Shown here one piece after another: positions 15,405 to 25,558 of a stretch of DNA of 43,557 bases. Origin of the DNA: an uncultured Prevotella sp. GTDB taxonomy: Bacteria; Bacteroidota; Bacteroidia; Bacteroidales; Bacteroidaceae. The translations under genes and the position numbers were made by a program. Every line of letters begins with the position of its first letter. Within the stretch, counting starts at the first letter, position 1. A model generated the notes under the pieces. That model saw nothing but the letters and a program-made list of their open reading frames with translations. It was not told where the DNA came from and searched no databases. Location: the NCBI GenBank assembly GCA_900315035.1, contig OMXO01000046.1, positions 1 through 43,557 on the forward strand. Direction: 5' to 3'.

Positions 15405-16514
15405 TTATTTTCCTTCTGCAAGTTTAATGACCTCTTTAGCGATAATCTCGGCAGAGTCGGGGAGGGCAAGTTTCAAAACATTTTCACTCAGTGATTTCAG
15501 TTTTGCCTCGTCATTAACAGTCTTGATAGCCAACTCTAATAAGGTTGCCGGTGCTTCAGAGTCTTTTACATAGATAGCAGCATCGCGCGTGGATAATGCT
15601 AATGCATTCTTGGTTTGATGATCCTCAGCGACATTGGGACTCGGAACAAGGATAACTGGTTTGCCGATAAGGCAGAACTCAGAAATGCTGCTGGCTCCGG
15701 CACGACTAATAACGAGATCGGCGGCCTTGTAGGCTTCACCCATGTCAGTGATAAAGTCGGTAACTTTTAGATTCGGAATGTTTTCACCCTTAAGACGTTC
15801 TGCAATTTCTGCACTATAGTACTTGCCCGTTTGCCAGATAAACTGAACATCTGATGTCTTAATGAGGTCGAGATGCTGAAGCATGCTTTCATTAATGGTT
15901 CTGGCTCCCAGGCTTCCACCAACTAAGAGGATGGTCTTCTTGTCAGGATTAAGTCCTTGGTTCTTGACAGCCTCTTCATGTGAGATCTTTTTGTCAAGTA
16001 ACGCCTGGCGTACAGGATTTCCAGTGAGAATAATTTTCTCAACTGGGAAGAAACGCTCCATACCTTCGTAAGCTACACAGATCTTTTTTGCTTTCTTTGC
16101 CAACAATTTATTGGTTACACCAGCATATGAGTTCTGTTCCTGAATCAGACAAGGGATTCCCATAGCTGCTGCTTTGTTCAATGTAGGGCCACTGGCATAG
16201 CCGCCTACACCAACGGCAACTTGTGGCTGGAAGTCCTTGATAATCTGTTTGGCCATACGCTGGCTTTTCCAGATTTTATATAGCACTTTGATATTTTTCA
16301 ACAGGTTTTTCCGGTCAAATCCACAGATAGGCAGACCTTTGATCTCATAGCCAGCAGCAGGCACACGTTGCATTTCCATACGTCCTAATGCGCCTACAAA
16401 TAGGATCTTTGCATCAGGACGCAGTGCTTTGACTGCGTTCGCAATGGATACAGCCGGAAAAATGTGTCCGCCTGTTCCTCCTCCGCTAATGATAACCCTC
16501 AACTCTTTGCTCAT
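15405..16514 (-). CDS. murG: UDP-GlcNAc:lipid I N-acetylglucosaminyltransferase
   Basis: Adds GlcNAc to lipid I to make lipid II at the inner face of the membrane (GT28). Motifs are the N-terminal loop VIISGGGTGGHIFPAVSIA, GVGGYASGPTLNKA, IQEQNSYAGVTNK, LLVGGSLGARTINE, and the acceptor/donor motif LVISRAGASSISEF followed by PVILVPSP. The ATG at 16514 (MSKELRV) is preferred over an in-frame ATG at 16541 because the family starts just before the glycine-rich loop. Length is 369 residues. Confidence 0.96.
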   Translation of the reverse strand: MSKELRVIISGGGTGGHIFPAVSIANAVKALRPDAKILFVGALGRMEMQRVPAAGYEIKGLPICGFDRKNLLKNIKVLYKIWKSQRMAKQIIKDFQPQVAVGVGGYASGPTLNKAAAMGIPCLIQEQNSYAGVTNKLLAKKAKKICVAYEGMERFFPVEKIILTGNPVRQALLDKKISHEEAVKNQGLNPDKKTILLVGGSLGARTINESMLQHLDLIKTSDVQFIWQTGKYYSAEIAERLKGENIPNLKVTDFITDMGEAYKAADLVISRAGASSISEFCLIGKPVILVPSPNVAEDHQTKNALALSTRDAAIYVKDSEAPATLLELAIKTVNDEAKLKSLSENVLKLALPDSAEIIAKEVIKLAEGK

Positions 16515-16550
16515 ATGCCTTTTAATGAATGTTGCGTGCAAAATTACAAA

Positions 16551-17813
16551 TTATATTTCTTTTTTCGCCAATTTTGTCTCTCTTTTTTTTGCAGAGCGGC
16601 TTACGCTTAATATCACCCCGATGTATGCGCAGTTTATAATGGTTGATGTGCCACCTTTACTGATCAGTGGAAGTGGTTGTCCTGTAACGGGAGCAATACC
16701 TACGGCCACCAACATGTTAAAGGATGCCTGAATAACTAATAATAGGGCTAAGCCCATGACAAGGAATGCAGGGAAATTGTTTTCGCATTGGCTGGCAATA
16801 CGGGCAGTGCGATAAAGTAATACGATGTATAGGAACACCACGAACGCAGCTCCAATGATTCCAAGTTCTTCGATGACGATAGCAAAGATGAAATCAGAAA
16901 ACGCTTGTGACAAGAAGTCTCGTTCCACCGACTGTCCAGGACCTTTACCGATGATGTTACTTGACACGATGGCAATATTGGCATGTGCTACTTGTGCGTC
17001 CTTATCCAGATCATATTCATCAGGTGATATTTCTTTCTTGTCGAAATGTTTGACAATTCGGTTACGCCATGTAACGAATCTGTGGAAGACACCACCGCCT
17101 TTGATAACCTTCGTGTCAGTACTGCCGTCGTTATTTACGGCCTCTATGGTTTGCTTTTTTCCTTCGCTTTCTTCTCCTATACTACCAAGGGTGAAGACTA
17201 GCGTTAAAAAGAGGGCAGCGAGGACAGCAATAGCAGCAACCAATTTGGCCATCTGGGCCATAGGAATGCGTCCAATGAACATCATCAGGAAGATGACAGC
17301 AAAGAGCAAAGCCGCTGTAGAAAGGTTCTCCACACCGATGAGAAATGCTGTAGGAAAAAGGATGAACAGAATATATTTGAATGCTTTTTTGTCAGCTCCG
17401 TCCTCACGTTGCATAGCACTGAGTATCTGAGCCGTAATCAGCACCATGGTTCCTTTAGCAATCTCTGAGGGTTGGAATGTGATACCTCCAGGAAGGGATA
17501 TAACACGATTGGCACCGTTGATAGATTCACCACCTACGAGCACCCATAAAAGGGTGATGGCAGTGATGATAAGCAGGAATGGTGTCATCAACTTAAAATA
17601 GCGGCATGGGATATTTAAGGTGACCACAGCCATAACAGCACCGATGAAAATCGTCACGGCATGGAAAGCTATGGGACCGACGTAATTCTGGCTCTTATAT
17701 GTCAGGTTACTTGAAGCTGAGAAAACTTCAACGATACTGATCATACAGAGAAAGAAAAACACCATCCAGATGACCTTGTCTCCTTTGAAAAGATTGCCTA
17801 TTTTCTTGTTCAT
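16551..17813 (-). CDS. ftsW: SEDS peptidoglycan polymerase FtsW
   Basis: A polytopic membrane protein (about ten hydrophobic segments in 420 residues) that polymerises lipid II at the septum together with its cognate PBP, FtsI. It shows the SEDS features: FQPSEIAKGTMVLITA, ENLSTAALL, and VAVGIAPVTGQPLPLISKGGTS near the end. A periplasmic loop of about 75 residues (EGKKQTIEAVNNDGSTDTK..., HFDKKEISPDEYDLDKD) is longer than in proteobacterial FtsW. The C-terminus is lysine-rich. Position next to murG and murD supports FtsW rather than RodA. Confidence 0.95.
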   Translation of the reverse strand: MNKKIGNLFKGDKVIWMVFFFLCMISIVEVFSASSNLTYKSQNYVGPIAFHAVTIFIGAVMAVVTLNIPCRYFKLMTPFLLIITAITLLWVLVGGESINGANRVISLPGGITFQPSEIAKGTMVLITAQILSAMQREDGADKKAFKYILFILFPTAFLIGVENLSTAALLFAVIFLMMFIGRIPMAQMAKLVAAIAVLAALFLTLVFTLGSIGEESEGKKQTIEAVNNDGSTDTKVIKGGGVFHRFVTWRNRIVKHFDKKEISPDEYDLDKDAQVAHANIAIVSSNIIGKGPGQSVERDFLSQAFSDFIFAIVIEELGIIGAAFVVFLYIVLLYRTARIASQCENNFPAFLVMGLALLLVIQASFNMLVAVGIAPVTGQPLPLISKGGTSTIINCAYIGVILSVSRSAKKRETKLAKKEI

Positions 17814-17842
17814 ATTTTTTTCTAATATGGCAGAAACTTTGT

Positions 17843-19174
17843 CTAAAGACTTCTTGCCAGTTCCTTAAACTGCTCCCCACGATCTTCCATGTTCTTGAAC
17901 AGGTCGAACGAAGCGCAACACGGACTTAACAGCACCGTTTCTCCTGGCTTTGCCATCTCATAGCAGGCCTGCATACATTCTTTCATGGAGTGGGTGTCGC
18001 GCACAGGGATGCCCATATTGTCGAAGTTGTCGTGCAATTTCTGGTTGTCTGCTCCGAGATAGACTAGACCAGAGCATTTTTCCTTGACGAGCGGTTTGAT
18101 GGGCTCATAATCATTACCCTTGTCTTTGCCGCCAATGATGAGAATCACTTTGGTCTTCATGGCCTCCAGAGCATACCAGCATGCGTCAACGTTAGTTGCC
18201 TTGGAATCATTGATATATTGTACGCCTCGTACCATACAGACTTTTTCAAGACGATGCTCTACTCCGGGGAAGTCACTAAGACTCTTGCGGATTTCCTCAT
18301 TTTTAATGCCTGCAACATCTGATGCGATGCCTGCGGCGAGTGAGTTGTAGATATTATGCTTACCAGTGAGGCTAAGACTCTCCTGTTCCATATTGAAAGG
18401 TTGGGGTTTCTCAATTTTGTACTGCCCTTCTTCAATATAGCCAATGACGCCTTTCTCTTTCAGCTCTGCAAAAGGATACTGAATGGCTTTGATATCATAT
18501 TTCTCCAATTCGCGTTTGATGATTGGGTCATCGGCCCAATAGATAAAGGCATCCTGTGGTGTCTGGTTCTGGATAATGCGCATTTTGGCATCTACATAGT
18601 TCTGCATCTCAAAGTTATATCGGTCAAGATGATCAGGTGTAATATTCAGCAAAATCGCAATGTTGGCTCGGAAGTCATACATATTGTCCAATTGGAAAGA
18701 GCTGAGCTCAATGATATAGTAAGCATGTGGATCTTCTGCAACCTGGAGGGCAAGTGAATTACCGATATTACCAGCTAATCCTACATCATAGCCTGCTTCT
18801 TTGAAAATATGATAGATCAACGATGTCGTTGTCGTCTTTCCATTTGAGCCGGTGATACAGATCATCTTTGAGTTTGTGTATCGTCCAGCAAACTCAATCT
18901 CGCTGATGATATGGATGCCTTTCTCGATGGCCTTTTTTACCATAGGTGCTGTCTCGGGTATGCCGGGACTTTTGACTATTTCATCCGCATTGAGTATTTT
19001 TTCTTCAGTATGATGCCCTTCCTCCCACTCAATGTGGTGGTCGTCCATCATATTCTTGTATTTATCGGCAATTTTCGACATATCTGATACAAATACGTCG
19101 AAACCCTCCTTCTTAGCGAGTACAGCGGCACCAGCACCGCTTTCTCCTGCTCCTAATATAACGATTCTTTTCAT
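17843..19174 (-). CDS. murD: UDP-N-acetylmuramoyl-L-alanine--D-glutamate ligase
   Basis: Adds D-Glu to UDP-MurNAc-L-Ala in the cytoplasm. The 443-residue enzyme carries IVILGAGESGAGAAVLAKK at the N-terminus, ICITGSNGKTTTTSLIYHI (P-loop), LNITPDHLDRY, QYINDSKATNVDACWYAL, and LIIGGKDKGNDY, ending with LLSPCCASFDLFKNMEDRG. All key Mur-ligase motifs are present. It is separated from mraY by 3 bp. Confidence 0.97.
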   Translation of the reverse strand: MKRIVILGAGESGAGAAVLAKKEGFDVFVSDMSKIADKYKNMMDDHHIEWEEGHHTEEKILNADEIVKSPGIPETAPMVKKAIEKGIHIISEIEFAGRYTNSKMICITGSNGKTTTTSLIYHIFKEAGYDVGLAGNIGNSLALQVAEDPHAYYIIELSSFQLDNMYDFRANIAILLNITPDHLDRYNFEMQNYVDAKMRIIQNQTPQDAFIYWADDPIIKRELEKYDIKAIQYPFAELKEKGVIGYIEEGQYKIEKPQPFNMEQESLSLTGKHNIYNSLAAGIASDVAGIKNEEIRKSLSDFPGVEHRLEKVCMVRGVQYINDSKATNVDACWYALEAMKTKVILIIGGKDKGNDYEPIKPLVKEKCSGLVYLGADNQKLHDNFDNMGIPVRDTHSMKECMQACYEMAKPGETVLLSPCCASFDLFKNMEDRGEQFKELARSL

Positions 19175-19177
19175 TGT

Positions 19178-20449
19178 CTATCTCATCTTTAATGTTATGA
19201 TTGTTAGTGCTGCAAGGATAATTGAAGTAATCCAGAAGCGGATGGTGATTTTAGATTCATGGAACGGACGTCGAGGCCAGCCCTTTAGAATATAGGTACT
19301 TGTGGCATCGAGCTGGGAGTCAAGTTTCCTGAATGTGTCGTGGATGGGCGTAGCACGGAAAACACGTACTCGTTTCCCTTTTCGCTTCTGGATCTTGAAC
19401 CATTGTGTCTGTATGATCACACTGAGGTTTTCTACGAAGAAAATACCACATAGAATCGGTAATAGCAATTCTTTATGGATAATGACGGCGCAAACTCCTA
19501 TAATACCACCAATGGTAAGTGAGCCTGTATCGCCCATAAATATCTGGGCGGGAAAAGCATTGTACCAAAGGAATCCGATCATTGCACCTACGAAAGCGCA
19601 GAGGAATACTACGAGTTCCTCTGAATGGGGGATATACATGATATCGAAATAAGATGCATATCCTATGTGTGACGAGACGTATGCCAGAATACCTAATGCC
19701 ACACCAATGATGGCCGAGTTGCCTGCACACATACCATCCATACCGTCATTGAGGTTAGCGCCATTAGAGATACCTGTAACGACGAAGATAGTTATGAATA
19801 CGAAGAGCATCCATCCTGCAGCAACCTTATACTTACCGCAGAAAGCCATCATGTCTGAGTAATTGAGGTTGTGATTCTTAATAAACGGTATTGTGGTTTG
19901 TAGCGATTTCACCGCCTCTTTTTTGTGTTTCACTATAACCTCTTGATTCTGTTGCTGGATATTCACATTCTCACGAACGACAACATCTGGGCTTAACCAA
20001 AGTGTCAGTCCTACGATGAAACCGATACTGACTTGCCCTATAATCTTATATTTCCCTTTCAGTCCGTCTTTGTTATGGCGGAAGATTTTAATGTAGTCAT
20101 CCATGAACCCCAGGAACCCCAGCCATACCGTTGTGATAATCATCAGAATCAGGTAGGTGTTACGGATTCGACCTAACAACAATACGGGCACAAGCATACT
20201 GACAATGATGATGACACCACCCATTGTTGGTACACCCTTTTTCTCTACACCAAAAGGATCGATGCTGGGATCGCGTTCTGTTTCAAAGATTTTCTTACGT
20301 TTCATCCATTTGATGAACCGTTCTCCGAACCATGCTGAGATAATCAGTGAGAGTATAAGAGTCAGCAGGGCACGAAATGAGATATAGGACCACATGTGCG
20401 ATCCTGGAATATTGTACTGGTCGAGGAATCTGAACAGGTAATATAGCAT
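19178..20449 (-). CDS. mraY: Phospho-N-acetylmuramoyl-pentapeptide transferase
   Basis: Integral membrane enzyme that transfers phospho-MurNAc-pentapeptide to undecaprenyl phosphate, forming lipid I. Motifs are KKGVPTMGGVIII, GFLGFMDDYIKI (Asp pair), TGISNGANLNDGMDGMCAG, and FMGDTGSLTIGG. The 423-residue length exceeds the approximately 360 of E. coli because of a loop of about 60 residues (SPDVVVRENVNIQQQNQEV...) after the fourth or fifth membrane helix, as I recall for Bacteroidota MraY. Confidence 0.96.
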   Translation of the reverse strand: MLYYLFRFLDQYNIPGSHMWSYISFRALLTLILSLIISAWFGERFIKWMKRKKIFETERDPSIDPFGVEKKGVPTMGGVIIIVSMLVPVLLLGRIRNTYLILMIITTVWLGFLGFMDDYIKIFRHNKDGLKGKYKIIGQVSIGFIVGLTLWLSPDVVVRENVNIQQQNQEVIVKHKKEAVKSLQTTIPFIKNHNLNYSDMMAFCGKYKVAAGWMLFVFITIFVVTGISNGANLNDGMDGMCAGNSAIIGVALGILAYVSSHIGYASYFDIMYIPHSEELVVFLCAFVGAMIGFLWYNAFPAQIFMGDTGSLTIGGIIGVCAVIIHKELLLPILCGIFFVENLSVIIQTQWFKIQKRKGKRVRVFRATPIHDTFRKLDSQLDATSTYILKGWPRRPFHESKITIRFWITSIILAALTIITLKMR

Positions 20450-20461
20450 ATTCTTCGTTTA

Positions 20462-21913
20462 TTAATTGTTGAAAATCTCTCTGACAACTTCTTTATCATC
20501 GAAATGGTGCTTGACACCTTGTATCTCCTGATAATCTTCATGACCTTTTCCAGCAATAAGAATCACATCGCCTTTCTCTGCCATCATACATGCCGTGCGG
20601 ATGGCTTCACGTCGATCGACAATGCTGATGACTTTTTTCATCTGTTTGCTGTCTAACCCAGCGAGCATATCGTTGATGATGTCCTGAGGTTCTTCGAAAC
20701 GTGGATTGTCACTGGTGATAATCACGCGGTCGCTTTGTTTCACAGCCTCTTGTGCCATGAGTGGGCGCTTCCCTTTGTCACGATTGCCGCCAGCTCCACA
20801 GACCGTTATTACTTTTCCTTTTCCGTCAAGTACTTCTCGAATCGCATTTAGAACGTTCTCGAGTGCATCTGGTGTGTGAGCGTAATCGACAATTGCTGTG
20901 TATCCATTCGGCGACCGAAGTGGCTCCAATCGGCCGTTAACACTTTTCAGTGTACTGAGAACAACGAGAATATCTTCAGGTGCCTTGCCTAACATGACAG
21001 CTGCGCCATAGACAGCCAGCAGATTGCTGACATTGAATTTTCCGATGAATTGTACACCAACTTCCTTCCCGTTGATGTCCAAATACATACCTTCAAAATG
21101 GCACTCGATAATCTTGGCCATAAAATCAGCCATAGAACGAGTCGAGTAAGTCTTGATTTGTGCCTTACAATTCTGAACCATCACTGCTCCGTTCTTGTCA
21201 TCTGAATTGACAATTGCAAAAGCTTCTTTGTCCAGTCCATCGAAGAAGGCCTTCTTGGCATTACGATAATTCTCGAATGTCCCGTGATAGTCTAGATGGT
21301 CACGGGTGAGATTGGTAAATATGCCTCCTGTAAATCTCAGTCCGCCGATACGCTTTTGGGCAATCGCATGACTGCTACATTCCATAAAGGCATACTCACA
21401 TCCTGCATCTACCATCTTTGCCAACAAATGATTGAGCTCGATAGGGTCGGGTGTCGTATGGTCGGCAGGAATAACTTCCTCCTCAATATAATTGCAGACC
21501 GTAGATAACAAACCACATTTGTGGCCAAACTTGCGGAACATATTATATAATAAGGTGGCAATGGTCGTTTTCCCGTTTGTACCTGTAACACCTACCAACT
21601 TCAGTTTCCTGGATGGATCGCCATAGAAGGCTGTGGCTACTTTTCCAACCTCATCTTCAGTTGATTCTACTGCGATGTATGTCACTCCAGGCTCGCGCTT
21701 ATTGGGGAAATATTCGCACAAAACAGCTGTCGCCCCAAGCTCAATGGCTTTGGGAATAAACTTATGGCCATCGGTCTGGGTACCCGGGATGGCAATGAAA
21801 AGATGTCCTGGTTCAATACGTCTGGAATCGATGTTGACACCAGTGATTTCAATTTCGTCGCTGCCAAGGATGTTCAGCACTTCGACATTCTTCAGTAGTT
21901 CGTTCAGCTTCAT
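20462..21913 (-). CDS. murE: UDP-MurNAc-L-Ala-D-Glu--2,6-diaminopimelate ligase
   Basis: Adds the third residue of the stem peptide. The 483-residue protein has [18 protein letters not shown] (P-loop), [32 protein letters not shown] and [18 protein letters not shown]. It also has [14 protein letters not shown]; the DNPR motif is the known marker for meso-diaminopimelate rather than lysine as substrate, consistent with a Gram-negative wall. It lies 12 bp upstream of mraY and 6 bp downstream of ftsI. Confidence 0.97.
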   Translation of the reverse strand: MKLNELLKNVEVLNILGSDEIEITGVNIDSRRIEPGHLFIAIPGTQTDGHKFIPKAIELGATAVLCEYFPNKREPGVTYIAVESTEDEVGKVATAFYGDPSRKLKLVGVTGTNGKTTIATLLYNMFRKFGHKCGLLSTVCNYIEEEVIPADHTTPDPIELNHLLAKMVDAGCEYAFMECSSHAIAQKRIGGLRFTGGIFTNLTRDHLDYHGTFENYRNAKKAFFDGLDKEAFAIVNSDDKNGAVMVQNCKAQIKTYSTRSMADFMAKIIECHFEGMYLDINGKEVGVQFIGKFNVSNLLAVYGAAVMLGKAPEDILVVLSTLKSVNGRLEPLRSPNGYTAIVDYAHTPDALENVLNAIREVLDGKGKVITVCGAGGNRDKGKRPLMAQEAVKQSDRVIITSDNPRFEEPQDIINDMLAGLDSKQMKKVISIVDRREAIRTACMMAEKGDVILIAGKGHEDYQEIQGVKHHFDDKEVVREIFNN

Positions 21914-21919
21914 ATCTTA

Positions 21920-24112
21920 TTATTCTAATATCAATTCACAAACCATACCTTGTTTTGCTTCTCCACCTGCATGGATACTTTGTGATTTTACTTTACCCCT
22001 GCCTTTCAAACGGGCTTTAATACCGCGGCTTTCCAATAAAAAGACAGCATCGCTAGCTCCCATGTCGATAACATTGGGCACAATGTTCTTACCTGACTTC
22101 ACGTGTGTCAATGTTACATTGTCACGGTCTTTTCTTGCGATGCCCCACACGGGATTTCCTTCCACATACGACCCGCCCCAATCGTGGTTAGCCTTTATGC
22201 CTAAACCTTGCAACACGTCGTTTGCTGCCAGGATATTGCCATTCTTCACGTCAGGGACAAGAATAGAAGTGGTATCACGGGCATCTTCAACACTACGCTT
22301 CAGATTCTGTGCCATGACACCTTCTGCAATATGGTGGAAAACGACACCGCTCATACCACCACCAGAGGCAGGAAGACCTGATTTCTTAATGCAGACGATG
22401 CAGGTGTATCGTGGATCGTCGGCAGGGAAGAAACCGGCAAAGCTTAGCCAATAACGGGTCGTGCCGGAGTGATAGCTGCCATATTGGTCGGCGACCTGGG
22501 CTGTACCTGTCTTACCAGCCACCTTGAATGATTTCGAGCCTGCCTTACGTCCAAGACCCTGACTGACTACATGCTCCAGAATGGTCTGCATCATCTTGAT
22601 GGTTTGGGGCTTGGCTATTCGATTTTTCAATACCACAGGTTCAAACTCTTTGACAACCTGTCCATCTTTCATCAGTTGCTTAACGAATCTTGGTTGCATC
22701 ATCTTTCCATTATTGGCGATGGCATTATAGAAAGTAACAGTATTGATGGGCGCAATTTGGGTCTCATAGCCGATACTCATCCAGGGCAGGGTGGTTTTAC
22801 TCCAGTATTTCGTACGATCGGTGGTCTTCGTATCCGGCATACGGATATAGGGTGGATGATAACCTACCAGCGGCAACTTCAGATCTTCGTGGATACCTAC
22901 ACGATAGAGGCCCTGTACATATTTCGTGGGATTCGAGCCATAGAATTTGTCGATGACATAGCTGACGCCGATGTTTGAACTGACCTCAAGGGCACGTGCA
23001 ACGTTGATGTCTTGATAGCCACCGCGACGCCAGTTGTGATCTTTCATCGGACGGCCATGCATCTCCATCACACCACTTCCTGTATGGATGACAAAGCTTG
23101 TATCAACCACACCGTCGTCGAGAGCAACAAGGAATGAAGCCACCTTAAATACAGAACCAGGTTCGCATCGGTAACTGATGGCATTATTCACCATCTCATG
23201 GTATTCCCCATCAGCTCCACGAGTCATGTTGACAATGGCTTTGATGTCTCCAGTCTTTACTTCCATCAGAATGGCAACACCCATCTCGCCATTTACTTGT
23301 GGGTCTTTTAATTCGTCTATCAGTGCACGTTCTGCCAAATCCTGCATACCCACGTCGATGGTTGTGACGATATCATAACCATCAATCGGACTTTGCACAG
23401 GAATGTCCATAAATTTATTCAGCACTTTACGGCGATGCATCAAGCCGTTTGTGCCCCTCAAGAGGGAGTCAAAAGATAATTCGAGACCATTCTTTGCACT
23501 GTCTTTTGCACCAAACATAGCTCCTACTGTTCGTTGTGCGAGCGTGCCGAACGGGTGATTACGTGAGTTAAACTCTTCCCAATGGAATCCTCCTTTATAT
23601 ATCGGTTCTCTGAAGATGGGTAACTTACGAACCTCACAGAACGTATTATAGTCGATACGTCGCGGCCAGATAGGCCAATGGCGAGCGCCTGTCTTGCCGT
23701 TTTTAGTGACTTTCCTTTTCCCGGCCATCAGGTAATCCCTGAAATCTTCGAAAGACCTACTTGGGAATATCTGGTTCAGCTCGTAAGCAATACTGTCGAT
23801 CTTTTCTGCCCAAATAGAGTCGCGCTTACGTACACCTATAGAATCATCAGCCCCAGCCTGGAAGTCCATGTAGATCTTGTATTGGGGAATGCTGCTGGCC
23901 ATTAACTGTCCATCGCAACTTAGGATGTTACCTCGGTTGGGCTTCACACTGACGCTGTCTCGTTTCAGACGGTCTGCTACTTGCGTCCAATAGCTTTTCT
24001 TGGCAGTCATAATGTACATAGCCTTGCCAACTACAGCAAAACCTATCAATGTCAAGACTACTGCGATTGCGAAGTAGCGGGGCATTACTTTATCGCTCTT
24101 GAATTTGCTCAT
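21920..24112 (-). CDS. ftsI: Septal penicillin-binding protein (transpeptidase) with PASTA tail
   Basis: Class B PBP that cross-links septal peptidoglycan with FtsW. The 730-residue protein has one membrane anchor (about residues 12-35), the N-terminal dimerisation region with KPNRGNILSCDG, and the transpeptidase motifs: SVFK (Ser320 nucleophile, Lys323), SSN (378-380) and KTGTAQVAD (from Lys534). After about residue 645 there is one clear PASTA repeat (NIVPNVIDMGASDAVFLLES) preceded by a degenerate one (LVPDVKNGNILAANDVLQG). A PASTA tail is usual in Bacteroidota FtsI but absent from E. coli. It follows the ftsL-like gene by 9 bp. Confidence 0.96.
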   Translation of the reverse strand: MSKFKSDKVMPRYFAIAVVLTLIGFAVVGKAMYIMTAKKSYWTQVADRLKRDSVSVKPNRGNILSCDGQLMASSIPQYKIYMDFQAGADDSIGVRKRDSIWAEKIDSIAYELNQIFPSRSFEDFRDYLMAGKRKVTKNGKTGARHWPIWPRRIDYNTFCEVRKLPIFREPIYKGGFHWEEFNSRNHPFGTLAQRTVGAMFGAKDSAKNGLELSFDSLLRGTNGLMHRRKVLNKFMDIPVQSPIDGYDIVTTIDVGMQDLAERALIDELKDPQVNGEMGVAILMEVKTGDIKAIVNMTRGADGEYHEMVNNAISYRCEPGSVFKVASFLVALDDGVVDTSFVIHTGSGVMEMHGRPMKDHNWRRGGYQDINVARALEVSSNIGVSYVIDKFYGSNPTKYVQGLYRVGIHEDLKLPLVGYHPPYIRMPDTKTTDRTKYWSKTTLPWMSIGYETQIAPINTVTFYNAIANNGKMMQPRFVKQLMKDGQVVKEFEPVVLKNRIAKPQTIKMMQTILEHVVSQGLGRKAGSKSFKVAGKTGTAQVADQYGSYHSGTTRYWLSFAGFFPADDPRYTCIVCIKKSGLPASGGGMSGVVFHHIAEGVMAQNLKRSVEDARDTTSILVPDVKNGNILAANDVLQGLGIKANHDWGGSYVEGNPVWGIARKDRDNVTLTHVKSGKNIVPNVIDMGASDAVFLLESRGIKARLKGRGKVKSQSIHAGGEAKQGMVCELILE

Positions 24113-24121
24113 TCCGTCTCT

Positions 24122-24640
24122 TTATTCGGGTATATTTATTATATAAGGTGGCTGATCTGCTACATGAAGCAAACTGTCCTTGTTCTGTTTTAATGCATCG
24201 AGAACATGGCTCTCGCGGCATTTCTCTGTTAATGTGCTCGAACTCGTCAGAGCCTTGTATTTAGCGTCGAGAAGTTCTTTTTCCAATTTGTCAATTGCCA
24301 GTAAGTCTTGCTGACACTGATATCGGATAGCGACGTAGGCGAGACAAAATACCACCATCAGTATGAATAGCCATATTTGGCGGCGAACCATATCTGCTGT
24401 TAAGAAATCACCACCAAGAATCGTACGGAGTGTCAGCGCCGGGGTCAGCTTAGGGTCTTCTTCACTGGCTTTCTCCTTGATTAATTGGATGGTTTTCTTG
24501 GCTTGTTCTTTCATTTCTGCAGTTTCTTCCTTCAGACGATTTTCTTCATCTGATTCTTTGGCAGCAGTTTTTTCTACGGCCACAGGTTCCTGGATTGTTT
24601 CCTGTATCTCCAATTCTATATTGTCGTCTTTCTTTGCCAT
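24122..24640 (-). CDS. ftsL: FtsL-like divisome protein
   Basis: A 172-residue bitopic protein. A highly charged cytoplasmic tail of about 85 residues (KKDDNIELEIQETIQEP, EENRLKEETAEMKEQAKK) is followed by a single membrane helix (about 89-106, IWLFILMVVFCLAYVAI) and a periplasmic coiled coil (DLLAIDKLEKELLDAKYKAL). This topology and its place between rsmH and ftsI identify the FtsL-type protein of the FtsQLB complex. Sequence similarity to E. coli FtsL is not apparent and the N-terminal tail is unusually long. No ftsB-like gene is in the window. Confidence 0.8.
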   Translation of the reverse strand: MAKKDDNIELEIQETIQEPVAVEKTAAKESDEENRLKEETAEMKEQAKKTIQLIKEKASEEDPKLTPALTLRTILGGDFLTADMVRRQIWLFILMVVFCLAYVAIRYQCQQDLLAIDKLEKELLDAKYKALTSSSTLTEKCRESHVLDALKQNKDSLLHVADQPPYIINIPE

Positions 24641-24643
24641 ACT

Positions 24644-25558
24644 CTAAATTTTCTCTGCAATTCTTAATTTCGCGCTTCGGCTTCGCGGGTTTTGTTCTTG
24701 CTCTTGGTCACTTGGTATGATAACCTTACCGTTTATCTGCCTGAAAGGAGCTTCTGTCCGTCCAAAGAAGTCTTGCTTTACCTTGCCTTCTGCATTACCC
24801 GTTTTCATGATGTTTTTTACAATACGGTCTTCCAAAGAGTGGTAGGTAATGACGGAGAGTCTCCCGCCTTCGCAGAGCACTTCTTTAGCCCCATTAAGCA
24901 TATCCTTGAGCGCCTCCATCTCGTGGTTCACTTCTATACGCAGGGCTTGGAATACTTTCGCCAGTTCCTTCTTTTCGCGTTCACGTGGGATCAGTTTCTC
25001 TATAGCCTGAATGAGGTCGCCAGTCGTCATGATGTCCTTCCCAACCCTGGCTTTTGTAATAGCCGAGGCGATTTTCCGTGCATTCTTTAACTCTCCATAG
25101 AGATATAGAACATCTGCCAGTTGGTCTTCGTCATAGTTTTTGATGATTTCCGCCGCAGTCGTCCCTGATCGTTTGTTCATTCTCATGTCGAGTGGAGCAT
25201 CGAAACGGAAAGAGAAACCTCTTGTCTCATCGTCGAAATGATGGCTTGAGACGCCAAGGTCTGCCAATAGTCCGTCAATATGCTCTTCACCATAATATCT
25301 CATCCAGTTCCGCAAATACCTGAAATTGCTTCTGACAAAGGTAAACCTGTTGTCATTGAGGATGTTGTTTTCTGCATCCTCATCTTGATCGAAACTGTAT
25401 AGACGGCCATTAGGACCAAGGCGGCGCAGTATCTCCGTGCTGTGTCCGCCGCCCCCAAAGGTAACGTCAACATAAACACCGTCGGGCTTGATATCAAGCC
25501 CGTCGATGCTCTCCTGAAGGAGTACTGGAATGTGATATGTCTCAGTATTCGTTATCAT
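24644..25558 (-). CDS. rsmH: 16S rRNA (cytosine1402-N4)-methyltransferase
   Basis: SAM-dependent enzyme (MraW) that methylates C1402 in the ribosomal P site. The 304-residue protein contains YVDVTFGGGGHSTEIL (SAM loop), LLADLGVSSHHFDD, RGFSFRFDAPLDMRMN, and VITYHSLEDRIVKN. The start overlaps the mraZ stop by 4 bp, typical of coupled translation. It is the second gene of the dcw operon. Confidence 0.96.
   Translation of the reverse strand: MITNTETYHIPVLLQESIDGLDIKPDGVYVDVTFGGGGHSTEILRRLGPNGRLYSFDQDEDAENNILNDNRFTFVRSNFRYLRNWMRYYGEEHIDGLLADLGVSSHHFDDETRGFSFRFDAPLDMRMNKRSGTTAAEIIKNYDEDQLADVLYLYGELKNARKIASAITKARVGKDIMTTGDLIQAIEKLIPREREKKELAKVFQALRIEVNHEMEALKDMLNGAKEVLCEGGRLSVITYHSLEDRIVKNIMKTGNAEGKVKQDFFGRTEAPFRQINGKVIIPSDQEQEQNPRSRSAKLRIAEKI

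Noticed and set aside
16825-17430. Open frame of 201 residues on the plus strand
   Set aside because: It is antisense to ftsW; the composition mirrors the hydrophobic codons of the real gene.
21633-22454. Open frame of 273 residues on the plus strand
   Set aside because: It lies antisense to ftsI/murE with no family motifs and serine/proline-rich composition; it is a shadow of the real genes.
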